From: Pantoea sp. SOD02
GTDB taxonomy: Bacteria; Pseudomonadota; Gammaproteobacteria; Enterobacterales; Enterobacteriaceae
Assembly: GCF_024707505.1 (NCBI RefSeq)
Contig: NZ_CP102604.1
Location: 2,728,001 to 2,792,000 of the forward strand
Length of the DNA stretch: 64,000 nt
Reading direction: 5' to 3'
The notes beneath the pieces were generated by a model. It worked only from the letters and a program-made list of their open reading frames with translations, was not told where the DNA came from and did not search any database. Made by a program: the position numbers and the translations under genes. How positions within the stretch are numbered: the stretch's first letter is position 1; each line of letters starts with the position of its first letter. This document shows, one piece after another, positions 30,589-37,822 of the stretch.

Positions 30589-31290
30589 ATGACCTCATTT
30601 CCTGCCCTGGTGACTGAACACTTTGATCCTTCCATTGCCGAACAGATCGGTAAATCTGAGCTGCCACCGAGATTTCTCGTTCTTTACGGTTCGGTACGTG
30701 AGCGCTCGTTTAGCCGATTCTCGGCAGAAGAAGCCGCTCGCTTGCTGACCAGAATGGGAGCTGAGGTGAAAATATTTAACCCGTCGGGTTTGCCGCTGCC
30801 TGATGATGCGCCTGAAACGCATGCAAAAGTGCAGGAGCTGCGAAGTTTGGTGAGGTGGTGCGATGGCATGGTTTGGAGCTCGCCAGAACGTCACGGCGCG
30901 ATGAGCAGCATCCTGAAAGCGCAGATTGACTGGATTCCGCTGACTGAAGGCGCCATCCGTCCTTCGCAGGGAAAAACCCTGGCAGTGATGCAGGTGTGTG
31001 GCGGTTCCCAATCATTCAATGCCGTCAATCAGATGCGCGTGCTAGGTCGATGGATGCGGATGTTCACCATTCCTAATCAGTCATCGATTGCAAAGGCGTG
31101 GCAGGAATTTGATGAAGAAGGTCGGATGAAACCCTCGGCGTACTATGATCGAATTGTTGATGTGGTTGAGGAGTTGTTCAAAATCACACTCATCCTAAAA
31201 GGTCACGCTGACTATCTCGCGGATCGCTATAGCGAACGTAAGGAGAATCACCAACAACTCACAGCGCGCGTTAATCAGGCGAAGATTTAA
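30589..31290 (+). CDS. arsH: Organoarsenical oxidase / FMN reductase ArsH
   Basis: NADPH-dependent flavoprotein of the flavodoxin fold that oxidises trivalent organoarsenicals; 233 residues, typical of the family. FMN-binding loop [12 protein letters not shown] (~30-41), the [20 protein letters not shown] region (~86-105), and the [17 protein letters not shown] block (~123-139). ArsH is common in Erwiniaceae and Rhizobiales ars clusters but absent from E. coli K-12. ATG at 30589 with CTGGAG upstream. Confidence 0.95.
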   Translation: MTSFPALVTEHFDPSIAEQIGKSELPPRFLVLYGSVRERSFSRFSAEEAARLLTRMGAEVKIFNPSGLPLPDDAPETHAKVQELRSLVRWCDGMVWSSPERHGAMSSILKAQIDWIPLTEGAIRPSQGKTLAVMQVCGGSQSFNAVNQMRVLGRWMRMFTIPNQSSIAKAWQEFDEEGRMKPSAYYDRIVDVVEELFKITLILKGHADYLADRYSERKENHQQLTARVNQAKI

Positions 31291-31442
31291 GGATGACGGG
31301 CTGATCGTGCCTGAACTGCCAAGCATTATCAGATTATCGCCAGAAGATGAATGATTATTAGCTTCTAATCAGTAACTTACCGAAAACAACCCAACCCGAG
31401 CCAGATCACATTTCTGGATAAATATGACAGCACTTCATCAAA

Positions 31443-31460
31443 CTGAAACAAAACTGTCAC
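31443..31460 (+). promoter_or_regulatory. Pho-box-like PhoB site
   Basis: CTGAAACAAAACTGTCAC matches the 18-bp Pho box CTGTCATAWAWCTGTCAY at 15 positions, with a perfect right half-site. A -10-like TACTCT (31471-31476) follows after ten bases, the spacing of PhoB-activated promoters such as phoA, where the Pho box replaces the -35. It lies 48 bp before the ATG at 31508. Confidence 0.55.
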
Positions 31461-31507
31461 AGAATTCTCTTACTCTTAGGTCTCTTGTTTTTTCGATGGA
31501 AACCATT

Positions 31508-31711
31508 ATGGTCATCAAAGCAAAAAACCTGCAGGATGCGGAAGAACTCCTGCACTCGGGTATCAATAAAGTTGAACTGGCTTACGATATCGGCAGCGAC
31601 GATTTCTTCCGTCTCGCCTCGCGCTGGTGCGATCGCGGTGCGCGCATCACCAAAGGCCATCAGCACTTCGTGGTGCAGATTAAAGGAATGGCGATTCCGC
31701 CAAACAACTAA
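31508..31711 (+). CDS. Small protein of unknown function (67 aa), possibly phosphate-regulated
   Basis: I do not recognise a family. The 67 residues are soluble and mixed charge: VIKAKNLQDAEELLHSGINK, then a VELAYDIGSDDFFRLASRW stretch, CDRGARITKGHQHFV and a C-terminal IPPNN. There is one Cys, no signal peptide and no transmembrane segment. ATG 31508 has GGA at suitable spacing; an in-frame ATG at 31496 would add MET-I residues. The Pho-box-like promoter upstream and the coding-like composition argue that it is real. It stands between arsH and the EntD-type transferase on the same strand, 77 bp before the latter. Confidence 0.65.
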   Translation: MVIKAKNLQDAEELLHSGINKVELAYDIGSDDFFRLASRWCDRGARITKGHQHFVVQIKGMAIPPNN

Positions 31712-31788
31712 AAGTAGGCGAGCCCCTTTGGCTTGCTCTCCATCCGGCTGGCTGGTAAAACTACGTTTTCCGTCAGCCGTGATTTTTT

Positions 31789-32514
31789 ATGTTCGCCTCT
31801 CAAACGCCGCTTGTTCTGCCCTCTTCCCCGTTTATCCGCGCTGCTGGCATGTCGCTGGATGTCTTACCGATCGCCTGGTGTGAATTTGATCAACAACACT
31901 GGCATGCCGAGCTGCATCAGGCGTGGCAATTGCCGCTACCCGCGTCGCTACAGAGCGCGGTGACCAAACGCAAAGCCGAGCATCTGGCGAGTCGTTGGCT
32001 GGTGCAGCAAAACCTTGCGCACTTCGGCTTACCGCATTTTGTATTGTGTAATGCGCCCGATCGTTCACCGCTGTGGCCCGCCGGCATTCAGGCGTCGCTG
32101 TCGCACACGCACAGCGTTGCAGTGATGGCTGCGACGCGCGAACCACTGTGCATTGGCGTGGACGTTGAGCAGATAATGGCGGAGGAAACCGCTGATGAAA
32201 CTGCTGAGATGTTGATGAACACGGCGGAAAAGCAGCGTCTGCTGGCGCAACCTTTGCCCTTTGCCCAGGCTGCTACGTTGCTGTTTTCACTGAAAGAGAG
32301 TGTTTACAAAGCGCTTTGGCCGCAGTTGCATCAGCTGATGGATTTTCTTCAGGCGGAAGTCGTAGAGCTGGACGTGCAGCAAGGCCGCGCAACGCTGCGC
32401 TTGTGTCGGGATTTTGATGGGCATTTCACCACGAAAGTATTGCTGGAGGCGCGTTTCTGGCTGGCTGGAAACCGTGTGATTACGCTGCTGACGCATCCGC
32501 TACCGACAAAATAA
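31789..32514 (+). CDS. EntD-type 4'-phosphopantetheinyl transferase
   Basis: Transfers phosphopantetheine from CoA to carrier-protein serines, typically of siderophore NRPS/PKS enzymes. Length is 241 residues (E. coli EntD about 206-209, with a shorter N-terminus). Motifs in order: KRKAEHLASRWL (~59-70), RSPLWPAGIQASLSHTHSVA (~89-108), magnesium-binding IGVDVEQI (~120-127), and FSLKESVYKALWP (~166-178). No NRPS or PKS gene lies in the window, so its client is elsewhere. It converges with yojI, and its stop codon is inside the yojI terminator. Confidence 0.88.
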   Translation: MFASQTPLVLPSSPFIRAAGMSLDVLPIAWCEFDQQHWHAELHQAWQLPLPASLQSAVTKRKAEHLASRWLVQQNLAHFGLPHFVLCNAPDRSPLWPAGIQASLSHTHSVAVMAATREPLCIGVDVEQIMAEETADETAEMLMNTAEKQRLLAQPLPFAQAATLLFSLKESVYKALWPQLHQLMDFLQAEVVELDVQQGRATLRLCRDFDGHFTTKVLLEARFWLAGNRVITLLTHPLPTK

Positions 32515-32545
32515 AAAACCGGCTCAGAAATAAACCCGAGCCGGT
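32511..32545 (-). terminator. yojI terminator
   Basis: On the minus strand ACCGGCTC and GAGCCGGT form an eight-bp stem followed by TTTTTTAT. It lies about 125 bp after the yojI stop and overlaps the last codons of the convergent transferase gene. Confidence 0.75.
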
Positions 32546-32670
32546 GACAACACAAGACGACAGAAAAGTGTTCCAGGGACGCAGAAACGAGGATTTCTGC
32601 TGAGAGTTACTTTATCCACTCCGCAACACCTTGCCCAATAAGGGTTTTCGCTAAGCTTTCCCGGCTGGCG

Positions 32671-34323
32671 TTAATGGCCGGTATCGGTACGTTGCACCGC
32701 ATCCAGCGTTGCCATATCGCGTTCGTTGCCGGTCAACTCACTCAGCTGACCTTCGCGCATCTCCAGCAAGCGATCGGCATGGATAAAGTAGTGATCGTCG
32801 TGGCTAATGGCGAACACCGTTTTGCCCGATTCCTGTAACCACGGCAGCAGCTCACGATAGAAGATGCGACGGAAATGCGGATCCTGATCCGCCGCCCATT
32901 CGTCGAGCAGCAGGATGTCGCGCTCTTCGGCAGCCGCCAGCAGCAGCGCCAGTCGTTTGCTCTGCCCTTTCGACAGTTGCAGATTGAGCACCTTGTTGCC
33001 TTCCAGCTTGAGCTTGTCCTGCATCTTCAGACGCTCCAGCCACTGCTGCACCAGCGCAGGATTGGCCGGTTGCCCCTGGTCGCCGATTAAGCGATCAAAC
33101 AGATGTACGTCAGTAAACACCGCCGAGAAATGTTTGCGATAGGCATCGAGGTTTTGCCAGTCAACCACTTTGCCGTCCAGCAGTAAGCTGCCCGATTGCG
33201 GTTGATACAGGCCAGTGAGCAGCATCGCCAGCGTCGATTTTCCGCTGCCGTTGCCGCCAATCAGGAACACCAACTCGCCGCGACGCAGCGTCAAATTGAT
33301 CGGCCCAACCTGGAATCCGTGCTCGCCGTAGTGGAAGCAGACGTCGCGCAGTTCCAGCGTTTGCCATTCGCTGACTTTTGGCAGCGCCTTGAAGGTTTCT
33401 TCATACGGTGCCAGTTCGAAGGTGTTGAGTTTGCGGAAGGCAACCTGCGCACTGAGCAGCGTCGGCAAGGCGCCAACCGCCGCCAGCAGCGGCGTGCGCA
33501 GGAACAGCAGCGTCAGCGAATAGGTTGCCGCCACCGCCGTGTTGGCCCAGCCCAATCCGTTCGCCATAAAGAACACGATGCCAATCGCGCCCAGCATCAT
33601 GATATTCGACCAGTTCACCGCGCTGAGATGGAAGGTATCGGCGCGCACGATGTGGTGGCGATAGCTTTTGGCATTTTCCTGATAAACGCTGTCGTAAATC
33701 AGCTGCGCACGTTCGCGGTTGAGCTGCAGCTCTTTGCGCCCTTCAATAATGGTCTGGAAATCGCGATACAAGTCATCTTCAATCTCCCGCAGCTTAGCCA
33801 TGTGCTGATAAACCCGTGATACCAGCAACCAACCGCCAACCAGCGTCACCACCAGCCACAGGCAGGTGATCAGCAGCATTTTCGGTGAAAGCCAGGCGAG
33901 ATAAAGCGCCGAACCCAGCGTAATAATGATGCCCTGAATCAGCTCGGGTAAACGCACGAAGGCGATGGTGATGGCGCGCACATCGCTGGTGAGGCCGGCC
34001 AGCAACTGAGCATTGCCGATCTGTTCGATGCGCTCCACGCGCGTGTCGAGGATCCGTTTGATGAATTCGCCACGCAGCCGCCAGACAAAGTGGTGGCCGA
34101 GCATGGTCAACGCCAGCTGTGAGCCGAGCGTCACCGCCATCAGCAGGAACAGTTGGCCAAGGAAACTTGGCAGCACCGAAATCGAGGTATTCACCGCGAC
34201 GATCAGCTCATTATTGATATAGGCAATCAGGCCGATACCGAGCACGGCACTTAACAACGTGAGAAGAATAACGCCAATAAAAGGCCAGCGGTACTGGCGA
34301 AAAACGACTTGCAGCAATGCCAT
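32671..34323 (-). CDS. yojI: ABC exporter YojI (PvdE/SyrD-type cyclic peptide/siderophore exporter)
   Basis: Half-transporter of 550 residues (E. coli YojI 547) with a six-helix membrane domain (~1-310) fused to an ATPase domain (~335-550). Walker [13 protein letters not shown] (~375), signature LSKGQSKR (~452), Walker [15 protein letters not shown] (~472), and the His-loop [10 protein letters not shown]. coli YojI exports microcin J25 through TolC; relatives PvdE/SyrD handle siderophore or lipopeptide precursors. A Fur-box-like site lies 59 bp upstream, and the EntD-type transferase lies next door, which hints at a siderophore role (inference). Confidence 0.93.
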   Translation of the reverse strand: MALLQVVFRQYRWPFIGVILLTLLSAVLGIGLIAYINNELIVAVNTSISVLPSFLGQLFLLMAVTLGSQLALTMLGHHFVWRLRGEFIKRILDTRVERIEQIGNAQLLAGLTSDVRAITIAFVRLPELIQGIIITLGSALYLAWLSPKMLLITCLWLVVTLVGGWLLVSRVYQHMAKLREIEDDLYRDFQTIIEGRKELQLNRERAQLIYDSVYQENAKSYRHHIVRADTFHLSAVNWSNIMMLGAIGIVFFMANGLGWANTAVAATYSLTLLFLRTPLLAAVGALPTLLSAQVAFRKLNTFELAPYEETFKALPKVSEWQTLELRDVCFHYGEHGFQVGPINLTLRRGELVFLIGGNGSGKSTLAMLLTGLYQPQSGSLLLDGKVVDWQNLDAYRKHFSAVFTDVHLFDRLIGDQGQPANPALVQQWLERLKMQDKLKLEGNKVLNLQLSKGQSKRLALLLAAAEERDILLLDEWAADQDPHFRRIFYRELLPWLQESGKTVFAISHDDHYFIHADRLLEMREGQLSELTGNERDMATLDAVQRTDTGH

Positions 34324-34381
34324 TAAAGGGTTCCAGCGGTCAATAAAGCAGCCTGCAGTTTAATGTCGGCTTGGCTGATAG

Positions 34382-34396
34382 CAAGAATAATTCTCA
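34382..34396 (-). promoter_or_regulatory. Fur-box-like site upstream of yojI
   Basis: On the minus strand this reads TGAGAATTATTCTTG, a 7-1-7 type match to the Fur consensus TGATAATNATTATCA at 10 of 14 defined positions. It sits 59 bp before the yojI start codon, in promoter range. Confidence 0.5.
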
Positions 34397-34499
34397 TCTC
34401 AAATTTGCCTGAGTAAAATGTTTCTCGCCGCTCGTTTGGTAGCGGCTCGATTTATTGCGCATTGCTTGTCTGATATGAAAGTGTTTTGATTTAAATCTG

Positions 34500-34962
34500 G
34501 TGCGGGCGCTGTCACATCTGCTGCGTCACGGGCCGTCCTCGCTCCGCTAACGCGGTGCCTTCGGCTTCCACGTCGTGCCAACGGACCGTTCGCGGATCGG
34601 CCGTCCAGGCCGGCCCCGAACTGCCTCACGCATCCATGCGCGAGGCTCCTGGCCCAACGTAAAAGCCTCAGCGCTGCGAATGGCCCTTTTGCCGCAGCAA
34701 ACGTGCCAGCGACTCTGGAAAATGTGCCCTTTTCAATAACACGCACTGAAGCTTAGAAGCAGGCCGGGGCCACTTTTGGACAGGCAATCCGCAGCGCTGA
34801 ACGAAGCGAGGAAGCCAGGAGAGCCCGCAGGACGCGGGCGAAAGGCGGAGCCGGGACATGGAAGTCCCGTCTCCGCCGGTCCGTCAGGCAAACGAGCGAA
34901 GTGAAGGTACCGCGTAAGCGGCGCGAGGACCGCCGGACCAAAAGTGGCACCGGCCAGCGCCT
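34500..34962. other. GC-rich, hairpin-dense non-coding block (possible mobile or RNA element)
   Basis: About 460 bp of sharply GC-rich sequence lies in an otherwise AT-rich 695-bp gap between yojI and alkB. Its right half is bounded by an 18-bp inverted repeat with one mismatch: GGCCGGGGCCACTTTTGG at 34762-34779 and CCAAAAGTGGCACCGGCC at 34938-34955. Inside are nested hairpins: GCCCGC/GCGGGC at 34823-34839, and GGCGGAG-CC-GGGAC pairing with GTCCC-GT-CTCCGCC at 34844-34877. The left half has GCCTCACGCAT/ATGCGCGAGGC at 34623-34646. Several open frames cross it but show Arg/Pro/Ala-rich, non-protein-like composition and no ribosome sites. It could be a non-autonomous transposable unit or an extracytoplasmic relic; nothing in it codes for a transposase. 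Confidence 0.6.
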
Positions 34963-35018
34963 TCATCAATGGCTTAACAACATGCATTCCAAATTAATTG
35001 AGCCGAGACGAAAATGCG

Positions 35019-35660
35019 CTAAAAAGCACGGCGGAAAGTGAGGTTGTAGCGGAACGCGCCCGCCTGCGGATGAATGCCGGGTTTGAGCGGCAGAATGCCG
35101 TGATAACGCAGGCGCGATGGCCCGCCCCATACCACAATATCGCCATGTTCCAGCAGCACGCGCTGGGTGGCATCACCGCGTTCGAAACCGCCGAACTGGA
35201 ACACCGCAGGCAATCCTAATGAAACCGACACAATCGGCTGGCGCAGATCCTTCTCATCTTTATCCTGATGCAGCGTCAGTTTTGCGCCGGGTTCGTAGCG
35301 GTTAATCAGGCAGGCATCAGGATTGAAACCGGCGAAGCCCGCTTCACGCGCGGTGTGCTGCGCCAGTTCGCGGAACAGCGCAGGCATCGGCGGCCAGTGG
35401 TGTCCGCTGTTGCTGTCCTGCTCGGTATATTGATAGCCGCGCGAATCGGTTGACCAGCCAAAATCGCCGCAGTTGGTCATCGCCACCGACATGCGATGGC
35501 CGCCAGGTGTGATGCGATGGGCAAAGGGATTTTTAGCAGCGATGTCGTGAATCGCCGCCAGTAGCGCATCAGCCTGATCGCGAGCACGACGTCGCAGAAT
35601 CACCGCGCCATCCGCCAGCGGTTCCTGCCACGGCGCTTCGTCACTAAATAAATCCAGCAT
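35019..35660 (-). CDS. alkB: Alpha-ketoglutarate-dependent dioxygenase AlkB
   Basis: Fe(II)/2-oxoglutarate enzyme that oxidatively removes 1-methyladenine and 3-methylcytosine from DNA. Length is 213 residues (E. coli 216). Iron ligands His131 and Asp133 (TLHQDKDEKD) and His187 (RYHGIL), and 2-oxoglutarate-binding Arg204 and Arg210 (FRYNLTFRRAF), fall at exactly the E. coli numbers. In E. coli alkB follows ada; here it follows apbE directly with an 11-bp gap, so ada is absent from this locus and the Ada-controlled promoter cannot be local. Confidence 0.96.
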   Translation of the reverse strand: MLDLFSDEAPWQEPLADGAVILRRRARDQADALLAAIHDIAAKNPFAHRITPGGHRMSVAMTNCGDFGWSTDSRGYQYTEQDSNSGHHWPPMPALFRELAQHTAREAGFAGFNPDACLINRYEPGAKLTLHQDKDEKDLRQPIVSVSLGLPAVFQFGGFERGDATQRVLLEHGDIVVWGGPSRLRYHGILPLKPGIHPQAGAFRYNLTFRRAF

Positions 35661-35671
35661 GTGCGCCTCCT

Positions 35672-36709
35672 TTATTGAGATGCCTGATCGATGAGGAAGG
35701 TTTTAAACTGCGGCGACATCCAGTGAGTAAAGCTGTCGCCCTGCTTGCTGATCAAATAGACCGCCAGATGCTCTTTTAACGCCAACGCTTTAGCGCGTTC
35801 GCTGCCGAGCACCATTAAACCAGTATCCCAGCCATCCGCCTCCAGCGCGGTAGTAGCAATCACCGTCGCCGAAACCAGCTTGTGCTCAATCGGTCTGCCC
35901 GTGGTGGGATCGATGACGTGCGAAATGCGTTTGCCGTCCAGTTCATAATAGTTGCGATAGCTGCCGGAAGTGCTGATGCCGTGCCCTTGCAGATCAACGC
36001 GTGCTTCCACTGCGTTTTCGCGATCGGTGGGTTTCTGGATCGCCACGCGCCACGGCTGCTGATTGCCATTAACGCCACGGCTCAATACCGCGCCACCCAC
36101 CGAAACCAGATAATTGGTGATGCCTTGCTGCTCCATCAGGCGAGCCAGATGATCGGTGGCATAACCTTCGCCCATGGTCGAGAGATCGACATACAAGCCG
36201 GGCAGATCTTTCTGCAGCCATTGGCCGTCAACGCCCTGAATGACACGCAGATGCTGCAAACCGGTCAGCGCTTTAGCGGCTGCGATTTCCACCTCGCTGG
36301 GCGTGTGCGCCGGTTGCTTCGTCGGGCCAAAACCCCACAGATTAACCAGCGGGCCGACGGTAATATCCATCGCACCCGAGGTTTTGTGCCCAATTCGCAG
36401 CGCTTCAGTGACAATATCCGCCATATCGGCGCTCACCGGCTGCGGAGTATTACCTTGATACTGATTAAAGCGCGACAGCACCGAATCACTTTTCCATGTC
36501 GAGAGTTCGCCGTCATCACGATCCAGCTGTTGCTGAATCAGCTGCTGTAACGCCGCTTTGCGCTGTTGATCGACGCCGGCAACACTGACGCGCCACAAGG
36601 TGCCCATGGTTTTACCTTCCAGCACCAGCGCGGGTTGGCTACTCTTTTTTTCGCAACCGCTGAGGCCGAATGCCAGCAGGCTAATTAGCAGAATATTCTG
36701 AAAACGCAT
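35672..36709 (-). CDS. apbE: FAD:protein FMN transferase ApbE (lipoprotein)
   Basis: Periplasmic Mg-dependent flavin transferase that attaches FMN to threonines of flavoproteins such as NqrB/NqrC and RnfG. Length is 345 residues (E. coli 351). Lipobox LAFGLSGC with acylated Cys19. Family motifs: GKTMGTLWRVSVAG (~33), SAMDITVGPLVNLWGFGP (~112-130), GEGYATDHLARLME (~180) and YRNYYELDGKRISHVIDPTTGRP (~255). The ATG at 36709 is chosen for its GAGGAATTG spacing over the adjacent TTG. Likely co-transcribed with alkB. Confidence 0.94.
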   Translation of the reverse strand: MRFQNILLISLLAFGLSGCEKKSSQPALVLEGKTMGTLWRVSVAGVDQQRKAALQQLIQQQLDRDDGELSTWKSDSVLSRFNQYQGNTPQPVSADMADIVTEALRIGHKTSGAMDITVGPLVNLWGFGPTKQPAHTPSEVEIAAAKALTGLQHLRVIQGVDGQWLQKDLPGLYVDLSTMGEGYATDHLARLMEQQGITNYLVSVGGAVLSRGVNGNQQPWRVAIQKPTDRENAVEARVDLQGHGISTSGSYRNYYELDGKRISHVIDPTTGRPIEHKLVSATVIATTALEADGWDTGLMVLGSERAKALALKEHLAVYLISKQGDSFTHWMSPQFKTFLIDQASQ

Positions 36710-36850
36710 CAATTCCTCATCTGTAACGCATTACTACAGCCAATTACAAAGCATAACTCGCTTGTAAAGCAGTCTAAAGCTGCTTGATGTTCGATAAACG
36801 CTGACACAGGATAAGCGGTTCCTGCACCGTTATGCCTACAGGAGCATCAG

Positions 36851-36964
36851 ATGGTTTATATGATTGTCGCAATTACCGCCGCGCTGTTTATTTATGGCAG
36901 CTTCAAATGTTGGCAGACTTACCGCCATCGCCTGATTCAGCACTATCCTGCACGCCGACGTTAA
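36851..36964 (+). CDS. Predicted small membrane protein (37 aa)
   Basis: Short gene with a strong ribosome site AGGAG six bases before the ATG. The product begins MVYMIVAITAALFIYGS, a single hydrophobic helix of about 17 residues, followed by a basic, aromatic tail with WQTYRHR and ending PARRR. Positive-inside reasoning puts the C-terminus in the cytoplasm. I do not recognise the family. It is divergent from apbE and upstream of a second small gene at 37112. Support comes from the ribosome site and membrane-protein-like composition. Confidence 0.55.
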   Translation: MVYMIVAITAALFIYGSFKCWQTYRHRLIQHYPARRR

Positions 36965-36991
36965 ATTATTGCACCAGAAAATCACCCTTCT

Positions 36992-37057
36992 GCACCGCTT
37001 CAGCGCTGGCGCAGTGTAGCAAAGCCGCTGCAAGGCGCGTGGCGCTGAGAGCGGTGC
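36992..37057. other. Long hairpin between the two small genes
   Basis: GCACCGCTTCAGCGC (36992-37006) and GCGCTGAGAGCGGTGC (37042-37057) are near-perfect complements with one bulged base, enclosing 35 bases that can pair further. There is no T-run, so it is not an intrinsic terminator. It may be an mRNA stabiliser, attenuator or structured RNA. Confidence 0.5.
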
Positions 37058-37111
37058 GCTGGCATGAATGCTGCATTGTTGAAGATGAGTTGAACTTCAG
37101 CGAGGTGCAGA

Positions 37112-37270
37112 ATGGAAAATACTAAAACACAAAACAGTAAATGGCAGCACTGGCTTAGCTTCTCCGCCTTCACGCTGGCGGGTGTAGCGATGGAAGGCAG
37201 CCTGACAGCCATCACCAACCCGCCGCCGCAACCGGCGCCAAAAGCCAAAAAATGGCGCGGTATCCAATAA
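37112..37270 (+). CDS. Predicted small protein (52 aa) with hydrophobic core and proline-rich tail
   Basis: The ATG has CGAGGTG six bases upstream. The product starts MENTKTQNSKWQHW, continues with a hydrophobic segment LSFSAFTLAGVAMEG, and ends with PPPQPAPKAKKWRG, a proline/lysine-rich tail. It is unrecognised. It ends three bases before the stop of the convergent NTF2-like gene. Possibly an operon with the 37-residue gene upstream; the moderate hydrophobicity could mean membrane association. Confidence 0.5.
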   Translation: MENTKTQNSKWQHWLSFSAFTLAGVAMEGSLTAITNPPPQPAPKAKKWRGIQ

Positions 37271-37273
37271 TCG

Positions 37274-37729
37274 CTACAACCCCAACTCACTCAGGCCCGG
37301 ATGATCGTCCGGGCGCGTGCCAGCTGCCCAGTGGAACAGACGCTGGTCTGCGCGGATCGGCAGATCGTTGATGCAGGCGAATCGCTGAATCATCAAACCA
37401 TCGGCGCCAAAGTGCCAGTTCTCATTGCCATAGCTGCGGAACCAGTTACCGCTGTCATCATGCCATTCATAGGCAAAGCGCACCGCCAGCTTATCTTCGT
37501 GCCACGCCCATAACTCTTTGATCAGTCGATAATCCAACTCTTTGACCCACTTGCGCTGCAGGAAGGTCACGACTTCTGCGCGTCCATTGACGAATTCACT
37601 GCGATTGCGCCAGCGCGTGTCTTCGCTGTACACCAGCGAAACACGCTGCGCATCGCAGCTGTTCCAGGCATCTTCCGCCATGCGGACTTTCTGTAACGCG
37701 GTTTGTTGATTAAATGGTGGCACCAGCAT
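37274..37729 (-). CDS. NTF2-like (SnoaL fold, DUF1348) protein
   Basis: Protein of 151 residues with the DUF1348 pattern: [20 protein letters not shown] (~4-23), [17 protein letters not shown] (~35-51), a [20 protein letters not shown] block (~57-76), [19 protein letters not shown] (~84-102) and a C-terminal ADQRLFHW. The family is a cone-shaped alpha+beta barrel with no settled function. The ATG at 37729 has GGGAG upstream; an in-frame extension upstream would run through the operator region and is rejected. It is divergent from a TetR regulator, with two matching palindromes between them, so it is probably that regulator's target. Confidence 0.85.
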   Translation of the reverse strand: MLVPPFNQQTALQKVRMAEDAWNSCDAQRVSLVYSEDTRWRNRSEFVNGRAEVVTFLQRKWVKELDYRLIKELWAWHEDKLAVRFAYEWHDDSGNWFRSYGNENWHFGADGLMIQRFACINDLPIRADQRLFHWAAGTRPDDHPGLSELGL

Positions 37730-37745
37730 GTTATTTCTCCCGATT

Positions 37746-37767
37746 AAGTAGACAGGTCTGTCTACTT
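37746..37767. promoter_or_regulatory. TetR-type operator, copy 1
   Basis: AAGTAGACAG-GT-CTGTCTACTT is a perfect 22-bp palindrome, 17 bp before the start of the NTF2-like gene. It shares the core GTAGACA-N4-TGTCTAC with copy 2. Confidence 0.75.
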
Positions 37768-37782
37768 GATTCATCCTGCCGT

Positions 37783-37804
37783 ATGTAGACAATTCTGTCT
37801 ACAT
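37783..37804. promoter_or_regulatory. TetR-type operator, copy 2
   Basis: ATGTAGACA-ATTC-TGTCTACAT is a perfect palindrome of nine-bp arms, 37 bp from copy 1 (start to start) and 18 bp before the tetR-family ATG. The pair probably serves autoregulation and control of the divergent gene. Confidence 0.75.
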
Positions 37805-37822
37805 GCACACAAGGAATTTTTT

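Noticed and set aside
28279..31508. Genomic-island att repeat from the tRNA-Pro 3' end
   Set aside because: No second copy of the tRNA 3' segment was found between 28.4 and 38.4 kb, and no integrase gene is present.
34399..34987. Minus-strand open frames of 60-115 codons across the GC-rich block
   Set aside because: Arg/Pro/Ala/Ser-rich composition with no ribosome sites, overlapping frames on the same DNA, and co-location with strong inverted repeats; best explained as structure rather than coding.
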